Source: Candidatus Gastranaerophilales bacterium (GTDB lineage Bacteria > Cyanobacteriota > Vampirovibrionia > Gastranaerophilales > Gastranaerophilaceae). Taken from it: 64,000 nucleotides of DNA. Location of the stretch: positions 1 through 64,000 of the forward strand of contig CALUQX010000008.1 in NCBI GenBank assembly GCA_944323045.1, given 5' to 3'. Made by a program: the position numbers and the translations under genes. A model generated the notes under the pieces. The model ran no database searches and was not told the origin of the DNA. It saw nothing but the letters and a program-made list of their open reading frames with translations. Of the stretch, positions 1-9,200 are shown one piece after another (the first letter of the stretch is position 1; each line of letters opens with the position of its first letter).

Positions 1-297
1 TTGCCGCCTCCAAAGAAAGCTCCTACAGCCTCAGCTCGCAATCCGCAGTTCAGCATGACAAAAAATAAATAAGGCAATGCTTGAATCTTGCTTTGCCTTA
101 TTTTGAAATCCTCTTAATCACCTAATCACCCAGTCACCTAATCACTTTAAAACAGAGATCGCGCAACCAGTGCGCGATGACATGTAAAAAAATCAGGCAA
201 CATGGAATATCCACATTGCATGATTAATTGTAAATACATTACTCACATTACTTCACTGCACTCACTTTACTCACTCAACTAAGAGGACAAAATCCTC
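1..297. repeat. Repeat-rich gene-free stretch downstream of prepilin copy 1
   Basis: No gene is seen here. Bases 1-40, read on the minus strand, resemble the 181-bp tandem unit next to the tRNA-Leu at 26.7 kb (shared GAGCTGAGGCTG and AGGAGCTTTCTTTG words). Bases 47-60 are a half copy of the palindromic CAGTTCAGCATGACA-type element. Bases 113-145 carry a degenerate CCTAATCAC tandem. Bases 191-226 hold an imperfect AATCAGGCAA...TTGCATGATT inverted repeat, and 240-283 a run of ACTCAC words; both recur downstream of prepilin copy 2 (19646-19735). Confidence 0.6.
67..104. terminator. Hairpin with U-run, possible bidirectional terminator
   Basis: AAATAAGGCA (67-76) pairs perfectly with TGCCTTATTT (94-103) around a 17-nt loop, with T-runs on both strands. 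It lies downstream of the minus-strand prepilin gene that ends at 298 and could end its transcript. Confidence 0.5.
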
Positions 298-1419
298 TTA
301 GTTGTCACCTATGCACACTGCAAGAGTAGCTCTGTCGCGACGACTATAAAAATTACCATAGTCGGATGAAGTAGAGCTGAATTCACGTGTATATGCATAA
401 GTACGCCCTTCCTGTTCGTTCCAGACATAAAACATGTCTGAATATGGCGAAATTGATAGGAATTGAGCTGCTTTTGTTTTATCTAATGTTAAATTACGTG
501 TTGCTCCACTGGAATCTATGCTGTCGGTACTGTATACATATTTTGCTAGTTCCAGTAGCTGCTCTCGACTTGGCATATTACTCTTAGCACCGCAGGCTTT
601 CACTGCGCCTGCCCAATAATCAGGCTCGTAGTAACAGCCATTTATTCCTAAGGCTTCTTTTTGAGTTTCACATTCAGCTTTCGTCATCGAGCCATACCCT
701 GTTCCAGAGGCAAGTATCTGTGTTATACACATACCGCCTACTAAATCAGGATTAATCAGACACCCAAGTGTTTTTACATTAGCGTTCTGATTTACATCTT
801 TACCTAATGTATTTGGATTTTTGTGTCCAGATACGTCATAAAGTATCGCCATGCTTGCCTCTGTTGCACTAAATTGATTATTGAATGGTTGTTGGTCTGT
901 ATTAGGATTATACGCAATTAGGGCGTTTATACCATTTGCAAATTGTACTCCAACCGTCTCTGTGCCCCAATCCTCTTTTGCAAGTTTGGCAGAAGTTTTC
1001 AAGTTCGTGGCGTCCACCTCTTGACCGTCTGCTGTTAAGATTGTACTCTCAAAACATTTGCTTAAATTATTGCTGTCACATACATTAATTATTTTAATTT
1101 TCTTCTTTAATTCGTTTACGAAATCCATTGTCGAATTGTAACCCGCTAGTTTTTCTTCTGTATTCATTTGTCGGGTTGCGACTTCTAGACGTTTCGTAAA
1201 CACATCCTGTGCCGTTGCCCATGCCTTCTCGTTGTAATTCTTAACAAGGCTCGGTATCGTTATCGCCGCCACAACGCCGATTATCGCAAGGGTGATTAGC
1301 ACTTCTGCCAAAGTAAACGCAGATTTTTGGAAAGTGACTAAGTGAGTGAAGTGAGTACGGTGAGTACCGTTGTTTCTGGAATGGGTCTGAGCCACTGCTT
1401 TGTTGTTGTTTAGTTTCAT
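298..1419 (-). CDS. Prepilin-type protein with long leader (copy 1)
   Basis: A 373-residue type IV pilin-like or pseudopilin protein. After a 34-residue leader comes the class III cleavage and methylation site A|FTLAEVLITLAIIG, with Glu at mature position 5, followed by a hydrophobic helix. The body has several Cys, and the C-terminus has a W...R...AVCI pattern that recalls DUF1566 or C-type-lectin-like pilin tips. The start follows a clear GGAGAATAAAACA-ATG site. Residues 18-27 of the leader (GTHRTHFTHL) are the in-frame translation of the ACTCAC/GTGAGT repeat found in nearby intergenic DNA. It is closely similar to the genes at 19751 and 32862, mostly over residues 35-230. It is probably an envelope-exposed or secreted pilin-like subunit; its partner is unknown. 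Confidence 0.85.
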   Translation of the reverse strand: MKLNNNKAVAQTHSRNNGTHRTHFTHLVTFQKSAFTLAEVLITLAIIGVVAAITIPSLVKNYNEKAWATAQDVFTKRLEVATRQMNTEEKLAGYNSTMDFVNELKKKIKIINVCDSNNLSKCFESTILTADGQEVDATNLKTSAKLAKEDWGTETVGVQFANGINALIAYNPNTDQQPFNNQFSATEASMAILYDVSGHKNPNTLGKDVNQNANVKTLGCLINPDLVGGMCITQILASGTGYGSMTKAECETQKEALGINGCYYEPDYWAGAVKACGAKSNMPSREQLLELAKYVYSTDSIDSSGATRNLTLDKTKAAQFLSISPYSDMFYVWNEQEGRTYAYTREFSSTSSDYGNFYSRRDRATLAVCIGDN

Positions 1420-1574
1420 TGTTTTATTCTCCTTTTTTCTGTCTTATAATTATATTTTTACATTTATTCTTATTTATAATCCACCTTTTGGTGGGTTATA
1501 TGTTTTTCACAAGTTCTTCAACTTGTGTTGTGATTGGCGGATTGGTAAATACGGTTTACTATAAATTCTTGTTT

Positions 1575-1632
1575 GAGATCCCGCAAGGTCACTATTTTGG
1601 TGTATTGCTGCAATCCTGTTGCGGGATGACGG
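1575..1632. repeat. Palindromic element, GATCCCGCAA...TTGCGGGATGAC type
   Basis: An inverted repeat with arms GATCCCGCAA and TTGCGGGATGAC around a roughly 30-nt variable centre. Similar copies are at 19379-19424 and 34137-34194, with a half copy at 34261-34283. Confidence 0.75.
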
Positions 1633-1660
1633 GTTTTGGCTGTGATTTGACAGCTGAGGA

Positions 1661-1686
1661 GATTCTGAAACAAGTTCAGAATGACA
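1661..1686. repeat. Short palindromic element GATTCTGAAACAAG...
   Basis: ATTCTGAA (1662-1669) pairs with TTCAGAAT (1675-1682) and TGACA follows. Relatives at 20935, 27110 and 27286 differ in the stem at paired positions, so pairing is kept. Confidence 0.75.
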
Positions 1687-1768
1687 TGAATGTGGCAGGG
1701 GCTGCACTTCTTTAGCAGGTTCCCATATGTAAGAGCACACTTCGTGTGCCCTGAAAGCCTTGTGGGGC

Positions 1769-1810
1769 TTAGAGTTTGGCACCCCCCCCCCCGCAAAACT
1801 CAGTATTCAT
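1769..1810 (-). other. Poly-C tract with short ORF MNTEFCGGGGAKL (copy 1)
   Basis: Eleven C (1782-1792; G on the minus strand) lie inside a 13-codon reading frame MNTEFCGGGGAKL. The same frame and the same tract length occur at 21247-21288 and, with a different end, at 34370-34405. No ribosome binding site precedes the ATG, so translation is doubtful. CCCGCA (minus strand, just before TGAATACT) and TGCGGG at the tract edge could also form a stem. A homopolymer of this length can slip in replication. Confidence 0.5.
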
Positions 1811-1926
1811 GCGGGTTTCAGGCACTTTGCAAGATGCAAAAGGCTCATGGTTGCACGCACCAAAAGTGAGCGGGGTGAGTATTGTGAGTGAAGTGAGTTC
1901 CGTTTGCATGAAGTTACCAACATTGC

Positions 1927-1952
1927 GGTGGGCACGCTCCGCTTTGCCCACC
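1927..1952. repeat. GGTGGGCA/TGCCCACC hairpin repeat
   Basis: An 8-bp inverted repeat around CGCTCCGCTT. A relative is at 32788-32814 with centre CGCTATCGCTT, next to prepilin copy 3. Confidence 0.6.
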
Positions 1953-2274
1953 CTACGGAAATTGTTGAGGTCGAAACCACAACATACATTTTCATCTTTT
2001 CGTTCCTGCAAACTTCCTGTCATACAATTCCTATGTGTTTGTCATCTATATCTTTATTATTACATATGTTGCTGAATTTTTCAAGTCCTTTTTGTGAAAA
2101 GTGAGTGAGGTGAGTGGGGTGACTAAGGTGAGTAAAGTATTTACAATCAATTAGGCAATATGGCATTCCTTTTTGACTGATTAATTAATCACCACCTCAC
2201 AATACTCACTTTACTCACCTCACTCACTTTTGTAACAACCGTTCACTGATCACAGTTCACTGCCACATTATTGT

Positions 2275-5200
2275 TTATTGTGCGGGTGTGGAGGTGGTAG
2301 TTGCTGGTGTTTCTTCTGTTTTAGATTTAAATAAGTTCTTTAGATTGTTTTGTATATTTTGCAACTGTTGTTTTGCAGCTTCGTTCTGCTTTTTCACCTC
2401 TTCTATACTGTTTTTAAAATTTTCCACATTACTCTGGTGAACATCTTTTATTGCCTGTGTTGTATTTTGTATCTGTTCCTTTATACTGACAGACTCTATT
2501 GCAGAGGTATCACATTCTGAAAGCCATTTGAATGATTTTACAGAACTCTTGCTCTCTATCCCGCCGTTAAACACAACTTTAAAGTCTTTATAATTAGTTT
2601 CACCGGATGAAAGTGCCGGTAATTCAGATATCTTTTCACCACGAGGATTAGTTGTCATAGTCTTTATAACAGCAGATGTCAAATTCCCGAATTTTGGTAT
2701 AAATGAGGTTAATTTATCAACAGAAAGTTCTCCTATTGGTCCTAATAATTTAATCACTTCTGCAGAAAGGCGCCCTAGCACAACCAGATTAGCAGTACCG
2801 TTTAGTAAATTATATTTACCGGTAATATAATAGCTCATTGATGGTCCTGATGTTTTTATGTTCTGGATATTTGCCCAGCCGTTGTTAAATGACATTTTGC
2901 CAGAAATAGTTTTGAATTGTGCAGTATTTTTTACTGTAGGCAGTGCAGTGATAGATGTCACAGCGGCGTTCATTATTGAATTTGATTTTATATTATCAGC
3001 AAGCAGGAAGTTTTCCAGACGCCCGATATTTAAGAATGAACCGTCCTGAATATTAAATTCGGCAGCACCTTTTAAGGACTTCATCATTTCTGTTTCGTTC
3101 GCGAGATTGAGCGACAAATCAGCATCAAATCCTAATGTGCCGGAAAGTGCATTTTTGATGCCTGCAGCGCCTTCTATTGCTTTTACTGCATTCATATTTG
3201 CACCGGTTAAGTCAATTGCCGCACTATTCTTTGATATATTATAAGCAACATTACCGTTAATTGTGCCGGAAAAAGCTTCGCCGGTTATGTTATTCAGATA
3301 AAGAATATTATAGTTTTTTAAAGAAAAATCAGATGTTAAATTTTCCGCAATTATACCGCCGGATTTTAGTTTTTTCAATGTACCCTTTCCGTTTGCTATT
3401 GCACCCGCAAGGTCAAGTTTAAGGTCAGAAATATCCACCAGCATTGACGGTATTTTTATAGAACTCATATTGACACTGCCGCTCATAGCAGGATTATTCA
3501 AAGTGCCTGTGATAGCGAGATTTGCTGTTGTCTGCATTTTGGAATCGCTAAATCCCGGGATTACAATCCCTAACTGTTTGTTTGTAAACAATTTGAGATT
3601 CAGATACGGATTAGTGAAAATATCACTTACATTTCCTGAAAGCACAACAAGCGGATTTGTGCCTGCACTTATATATGTGTCTGCAAATTCAAGAGTAGAA
3701 CCGGCAAGATTGATTGAACTGTTCAATGTCATTTTTTGACCTTTTAACTGGTCGACTTCAACTATAGAAAGATAATTTGCGGCGTCTGCATTCAATTTAA
3801 CAGTAATATTCTGTCGTGCACTGTTGCCGGTAATAGAAAGATTCAGCGGCATTTTTCCGTTAGCGCGAACCATTGATTTAAAATCAGCAGGCAGCATATT
3901 TTTTATGTCAGAGGCGATAATATTACCGTTTGCAGTCAAATTTATATTCATATCAGAAAGATAATCTGCAATTTTTCCGGCAACATCAATACGCGAATTA
4001 TTCAATAGAACATAGGTATCGGATATCACAATATCTTTTTTATCTGCATTAAGTTTTACGGCAGGCACAGCAACCGTAAGCATCGGGTTAAGTATTTTAA
4101 TCTGCTGTGATGTGATTGTGCCTGACTGTTCGGCGGATTTAAAATTGACACTTGCATCCGGAAGAACAATTGATGTTTGGGATGGCTTATTTTTCAAATT
4201 AAAATCATCTACAGTTAAATTCAAAGTGAGTTCCGGTTTATTAAGTTTTCCGCTTAGGGCTGCATCAGCAGAGAGTGTACCGCTTTTGAATTCATTGTCT
4301 TTTAAAAGCGCAAGTTGACCTGCGGCAGCGATTAAAGATTTTATTTGTAATCTGTCTGCAATAAGATGCAAATCTGCTTCTGCATCCGGTTTTACTGTAC
4401 CGTAAATTTTTAAAGGATGTGAAAATACGGTAAGTCCCGCATTTTTTATATTTACCATACAGTCTGCAAAATCAACGTCTGCATTTATATTATCCAGAGC
4501 AATATTATACAAAGGATATTTTATACCGGCTGACGGAATTTTAAAATATCCGGAAGATTCAACTTTTTTGAGGTTTGATTTAACGCTAAAATCCGCGTCG
4601 ATTTGACCTGTTGCGCTTAATGAGTCTAAATCGTTATAATTAAAAGATTTTGCGACACTGTCAACTATTGCAATAAGGCTGTTAATACCTGCGTTGGATT
4701 TAAAATTCAAATCAACGGCAGGATGTTTTCCTGTTTTAAAATCCCCGAGAATTTGAGTAATTTCATTTGCGGCGGAATAGAGTTTTGTATTAAGTTTAAT
4801 ATGATTGTTTTTAAATTCCATACCGATTGTGCTGTCAGGGAGTTTTTTACCGTCAACAGCAATGCCCAATTTATCAACGAGGATTGTACCGTTTAATTTT
4901 GCATCATCAGCAGTGCCGGAAATTTTTAAATCAGTGGTAAGATTTGCTGTTAATTGATTGTGATAAAGGGCTTTAAAAATATCTATGACATTAAACATGA
5001 CAGGCTGACTGTCTTCTTTTTCTTCTGCAACCGGCGGATTGAATACTAAATCATGCAGATTCAAATCCGGCATGATTTTATTAAACAGTTTTAAATCATA
5101 ATTAAATTGGGTGCGGTTATCCAGAATAAATTTTCCGTCGGCGGTTATTTTAATTGATTTGTCCAGAATAAAGTCTGCGATTTTTGCCTGAGAACCGGTA

Positions 5201-5751
5201 ATTGCATAAACTTTAGATGTTGGTATATCAATAAAAGATATGTTATAATTTCTGATATTAATATCAGGCAGATGGTTTGACAATTTAAACCCGAACGGCA
5301 ATTCAGCAGGCGCACTTTGAACTTGAGAGTCATCCTGTTTTTCAGCTTGCGGCAGATAATCCTCAAGTAAAAATTTACCGTCTTTTTTTATTTTTAGAGT
5401 AGCTATGATATTTTGTGCTGCAATATTATCAAGTTCAATTTTTCGAGCCAGGAGAGGGAATATAGATAAAGTAAGCTGGAAATTATCAGCATTCAATATG
5501 CTGTCATCAGTTGGGAGCATAACATCAGCATGTCCGACTTTTATACCGGCTGTAAGCTTTGGAGTAGTAACTAATTGTACATCTTCTAGTTTTAGTTTAA
5601 ATCCGGCATCTTCCGCAATTTTTGTTATCTGCGGCAGATAGGAATTTAACAGCCCGTTCAAAAATAAAGGAAGCATTAAAAAGATAACATAAATTGCTCC
5701 AATAATTGAAACAAGTACAATTCCGGTCTTTTTTACAGTATTTATATTCAT
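2275..5751 (-). CDS. AsmA-like / intermembrane transport-type envelope protein
   Basis: A protein of about 1158 residues. One N-terminal transmembrane helix (about residues 8-30) is followed by a very long, repetitive beta-rich region with many D-x-x-L/V-x-G and SGTxxxP elements, as in AsmA- and TamB-like proteins that span the periplasm. The C-terminal 70 residues are a charged, Gln/Lys/Glu-rich coiled coil that ends in a Thr/Pro tail. The start is put at 5751 because GAGAGG stands 9 nt upstream of this ATG; an upstream ATG at 5772 has no such site. It is probably inner-membrane anchored with a role in phospholipid transfer or outer-membrane assembly, fitting the Mla-type genes elsewhere in the window. 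The class is fairly sure, the exact role not. Confidence 0.75.
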   Translation of the reverse strand: MNINTVKKTGIVLVSIIGAIYVIFLMLPLFLNGLLNSYLPQITKIAEDAGFKLKLEDVQLVTTPKLTAGIKVGHADVMLPTDDSILNADNFQLTLSIFPLLARKIELDNIAAQNIIATLKIKKDGKFLLEDYLPQAEKQDDSQVQSAPAELPFGFKLSNHLPDINIRNYNISFIDIPTSKVYAITGSQAKIADFILDKSIKITADGKFILDNRTQFNYDLKLFNKIMPDLNLHDLVFNPPVAEEKEDSQPVMFNVIDIFKALYHNQLTANLTTDLKISGTADDAKLNGTILVDKLGIAVDGKKLPDSTIGMEFKNNHIKLNTKLYSAANEITQILGDFKTGKHPAVDLNFKSNAGINSLIAIVDSVAKSFNYNDLDSLSATGQIDADFSVKSNLKKVESSGYFKIPSAGIKYPLYNIALDNINADVDFADCMVNIKNAGLTVFSHPLKIYGTVKPDAEADLHLIADRLQIKSLIAAAGQLALLKDNEFKSGTLSADAALSGKLNKPELTLNLTVDDFNLKNKPSQTSIVLPDASVNFKSAEQSGTITSQQIKILNPMLTVAVPAVKLNADKKDIVISDTYVLLNNSRIDVAGKIADYLSDMNINLTANGNIIASDIKNMLPADFKSMVRANGKMPLNLSITGNSARQNITVKLNADAANYLSIVEVDQLKGQKMTLNSSINLAGSTLEFADTYISAGTNPLVVLSGNVSDIFTNPYLNLKLFTNKQLGIVIPGFSDSKMQTTANLAITGTLNNPAMSGSVNMSSIKIPSMLVDISDLKLDLAGAIANGKGTLKKLKSGGIIAENLTSDFSLKNYNILYLNNITGEAFSGTINGNVAYNISKNSAAIDLTGANMNAVKAIEGAAGIKNALSGTLGFDADLSLNLANETEMMKSLKGAAEFNIQDGSFLNIGRLENFLLADNIKSNSIMNAAVTSITALPTVKNTAQFKTISGKMSFNNGWANIQNIKTSGPSMSYYITGKYNLLNGTANLVVLGRLSAEVIKLLGPIGELSVDKLTSFIPKFGNLTSAVIKTMTTNPRGEKISELPALSSGETNYKDFKVVFNGGIESKSSVKSFKWLSECDTSAIESVSIKEQIQNTTQAIKDVHQSNVENFKNSIEEVKKQNEAAKQQLQNIQNNLKNLFKSKTEETPATTTSTPAQ

Positions 5752-5811
5752 ATGGCATATCCCTCTCAACATAAAACTCTTTTATGTTAGTGTTATACCA
5801 TAAAAAGGAAA

Positions 5812-6252
5812 TTAATTCATCCTTAAATCTTCTGCCAGCTCGTCGAATTTTGCAGTTACATGTTCTGCAAAGTTTTCTTCATTAAGTGTTTTTAAAATAT
5901 CATTTTTGGTGCCGCAAGCCAACACACAGCGATTTGGCTGCTCCAGCGGACTTTTTACGACAGCTTGAAGATATCTTAGTTGGTTATAATTTGGTTCATT
6001 TTTTAATGATTGCGGCAATGGTACTATTTGTAATCTCATTTCGTTTGCATAGACATCCGGATTATGATTAACATAGCGTTCTATAACAGGTGCAAAATCA
6101 CCATCCTGCGGAACTTCGCGTTCTGCACGGTTTGAGAGATTTTTTACGGCACTTTTGGCAAAATCTTCTATTGTTTCAGGTTGAGTATCCATTTTTTGGG
6201 TTCCTTTGAAATTGATTGTATTGTATTGATTCACAGGATTAATTTCAGTCAT
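5812..6252 (-). CDS. Hypothetical protein, 146 residues
   Basis: Not recognised. It is a soluble-looking protein with a short N-terminal segment NPVNQYNTINFKGTQ followed by an acidic, helix-rich body with Cys at about 109 and 112. There is no signal peptide or membrane helix. AGAGG stands 5 nt before the ATG. It lies between the giant 12923-6279 gene (26 nt upstream) and the AsmA-like gene (60 nt downstream), so it may be read with the giant gene. The INFKG motif near the N-terminus may be a targeting or docking tag; that is only a guess. Confidence 0.7.
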   Translation of the reverse strand: MTEINPVNQYNTINFKGTQKMDTQPETIEDFAKSAVKNLSNRAEREVPQDGDFAPVIERYVNHNPDVYANEMRLQIVPLPQSLKNEPNYNQLRYLQAVVKSPLEQPNRCVLACGTKNDILKTLNEENFAEHVTAKFDELAEDLRMN

Positions 6253-6278
6253 ATTTACCTCTCATTTATTATAACATA

Positions 6279-9200
6279 CTATTGTGGATTTTTAAAGCCT
6301 ATAAGAACAATCGGGAGATTTTTCTTCCGTGCAAACTCTAAAAACTCAGACGGCACATCATTTATATCTGACACTCGTGCAATAAGTCCTTTGATACGCG
6401 GATTGATAGATACAATTTCACTGTGTTCATAACCTTGAAACAGGGCATCGCGTGATTTTTCAAAAGCGTAGACTAAATCATCTGCCTTGAATGTTCTATC
6501 ACCTATTTTTATATCTTTAATCTGAGTTGTATACTTTTTAGAGAAAATGTATTTTGAAATTTGGGCATAATCTTGTAATGATATGTCAAGACCGCGTTCT
6601 TTCATAGCTTCAATAAATCCGTCACGAACAAATGTTCTTGTTTCTCCACTCTGATCAAACAGTATGCTGGCAAAATCGCTTATATCTTTCTGCATGCCAG
6701 AGGCTAAGTTTCCATAATAAGCCTGCGCAACATTAGGTTTGTCCACATCAAGAATAAACCCGTATTTTCTGTTTGTGTAAGTTCTGTTATTATCAAGACT
6801 AATCAAAGATGTTGACCATGTGCTTTTATTTGAAGTATTGGCAAGCAATGCCTCAACTGTCGGGAATTCATCCGGTCTTGTCATGTGTACGGTAAATCTT
6901 GCATTGTCCTTAGTTGTTCCCGGAGCAAAGCCATATTGTTCAAGGTCATTTATAGTTTCATCAGTGAGATTAAGGACTTTTAAATCAACTTCTTCACCGT
7001 TAATATTGACTTTTTGAGTCGGGAATTTTTCCATTGCACGGGTAAATTGTGTATCAAAAACTATATTTGCTTTTTCACGCATTTCTTCTAATTTCTCTTC
7101 TATCGGACGCGCTTTGTCACGCATGTATGCGTCAAATTCAGCCTGATTAGCAGTACCTGTTTTTTCAAAGTGGAATGTAGGATTGACGTTTGAAAGATCA
7201 GATTTAGCCAGAATCATAGAGATTTTGAAATCTTCCGGACGTCTGCAATTTGCAGCCATTGTTTCTGCTGAAATCTGTCTTGTGTTATATTTTTCAAACC
7301 AGTGGTGGTTGTCGACAATATCAATAATTCTTGTTTTAACCGCATCATTAAGCTGGAATTTGTTTAACACAGCGCGTGCGTAATCAGAACTCAATGAGGC
7401 ATGACCTCTGTCAACAACTCCGCCTTTTTTACCGGTATCGTGAAGAATGGCTGCTATTTTAAGAATAGTCTTGTCTTGCTCAGAAAGCTCTTTGTACATA
7501 GGATCATTCATTGCACTTTGCAAAACTTTAAGAGTATGAATATCTACTGTGTATGCGTGGGTTCCATGCTGTTTTTTGCCGACAATTGTGGTAAATTCCG
7601 GCAAGCCCTGTATAAGTGCATCAAAAACCTCTTTAGTCTGTTTATCATTAATTAAAACTTCATTGTTAAGCGTGAATTCTTTTATTCTGTCTGCAATTTT
7701 ATCAGCAATATATAAAGTTCGTTCTGATAATTCGGCTTTTTCAAAGTCTTTAAATTCTGTTACAACCGGCAGACCTTCAAAACCTGCTTCTCCCTGTTCC
7801 AGTCTAAAGTGATTACGGATTTTATACTGATCTTCATCAGAAAGCTGTGATAGCAGAATCTCAATATCATCATTGAATTTATTCCGCGGATATTTGAGCG
7901 GTATACCATCATTATATTGCGTGAAATCAAATGTTTTTAAGACATTTTCAGCCTGCGGATTGTTATTTGCAACAATTTCATGCAAAAAGTCTTTTTGCTT
8001 ATGAATCTCCGTTTTTATAACCGGACGATTTATACCTAAACTTTCAGCCAATCTTGTTTTATACATATTTATATCAATACCTTGTTTAGCAATATTCTGA
8101 ACAGCATCATCCGATAAATTGTTTAATTTTTCAAGTAAGCTAGCCCGAACATTCAACTTTGAATTAACTAAATTACCGGAAATCAATGTTTCAAATTCCT
8201 CAAAATTAAGTCCTGCATTGTTAACACCATTACCCAGCAAAGTTTTATAAATTTTAAACGAATTATCATCAATATCCGCGAGTTTACGTAATTCATACGA
8301 ATCCGTTGTTATCGTTAATAAGTCTCGTTCTAATATTTTTTGAAATACAGCAGTGGGATAATCTTTTTTTACTTGTGTCAGAGTACTAAGAGCATTATAT
8401 AATTTATTTACGTCAAGATAATTTTTATCATATATTCCGGATTTTTTAATATATTCATATAATTCAGGATTATTCTCTATCATATTATATAATTTCAAGA
8501 AATCATATAAATTTCCATCAACCTGCCCATATGTTTTTCCGTCTATGACCAAATTCTCATTAGTAATTTTTTTGTTAATAGTCGCGAATTTTGCAATATT
8601 AAAAGGAGTCATTTTCCCTTTCAAAAATTCTATATTATGTTTAATAATATTACTATCAACATTATTTATTAAAAATTTATAGTAATCATTTTGTTTGTAG
8701 CCGGAATAAACATCTGTTATATCGTCCATCTCACTGGAATTAAACAGAGCTTCTATAATTTCAGAATTTTCTTTAATTTTTTCCATGGAAGGCATGTTTT
8801 TAGTCAATTCGATGAAATCCTCAATGTGACCATCAAACGGATCAAGGCTTGGATGTTTATCTAATATAAAATTAATAAGCTCTGTAATTTTAGTAATATC
8901 TAATTCCTTATTGTAGTATATTACATCAAGGTGACCATCAAAATTTTCTAACAAACCATTTTTGATTAGAGTTTTGTTAATATCTGCGGCATAATTAAAA
9001 TCAAATGCTTTGTTAGATGCTTTTCTTGAAAATCTTTCTATATTTGTGCTGGTGAATTTTCCCTGATCTTTAAGGGAGCGGATGTATTTTGCTGCCCCGT
9101 CATAATCACCGTTTGCAACTATAAAATTAGAGGCCATATTGGAACCATTTACATATGGTGAAGGGAGTTTTCCGACATCTGCAAATGCATCAAGCAGTTT

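Larger units (their letters stand above)
1420..2274. repeat. Upstream repeat module of prepilin copy 1
   Basis: This 855-bp stretch has no convincing long gene and matches regions upstream of prepilin copies 2 (20891-21725) and 3 (34023-34880). In order it holds a CCACCTTTTGGTGG hairpin (1481-1494), a CACAAGTT/AACTTGTG hairpin (about 1509-1528), two palindromic elements (1575-1632 and 1661-1686), an 11-C tract (1782-1792), GTGAGT-type repeats (1864-1900), a GGTGGGCA/TGCCCACC hairpin (1927-1952), a block starting CATTTTCATCTTTTCGTTCC, and more GTGAGT and ACTCAC runs (2098-2140, 2190-2228). The two leader hairpins lie 60-110 nt upstream of the ATG and could form in the mRNA leader. Confidence 0.75.

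Noticed and set aside
298-1419. Diversity-generating retroelement target
   Set aside because: Tip divergence is not confined to adenine positions of a shared template, and no reverse transcriptase or template repeat was found in the window; kept only as a question.
1507-1796. Minus-strand frames reading SELVSES-type peptides
   Set aside because: They are translations of palindromic repeats, overlap each other in two frames and lack ribosome sites.
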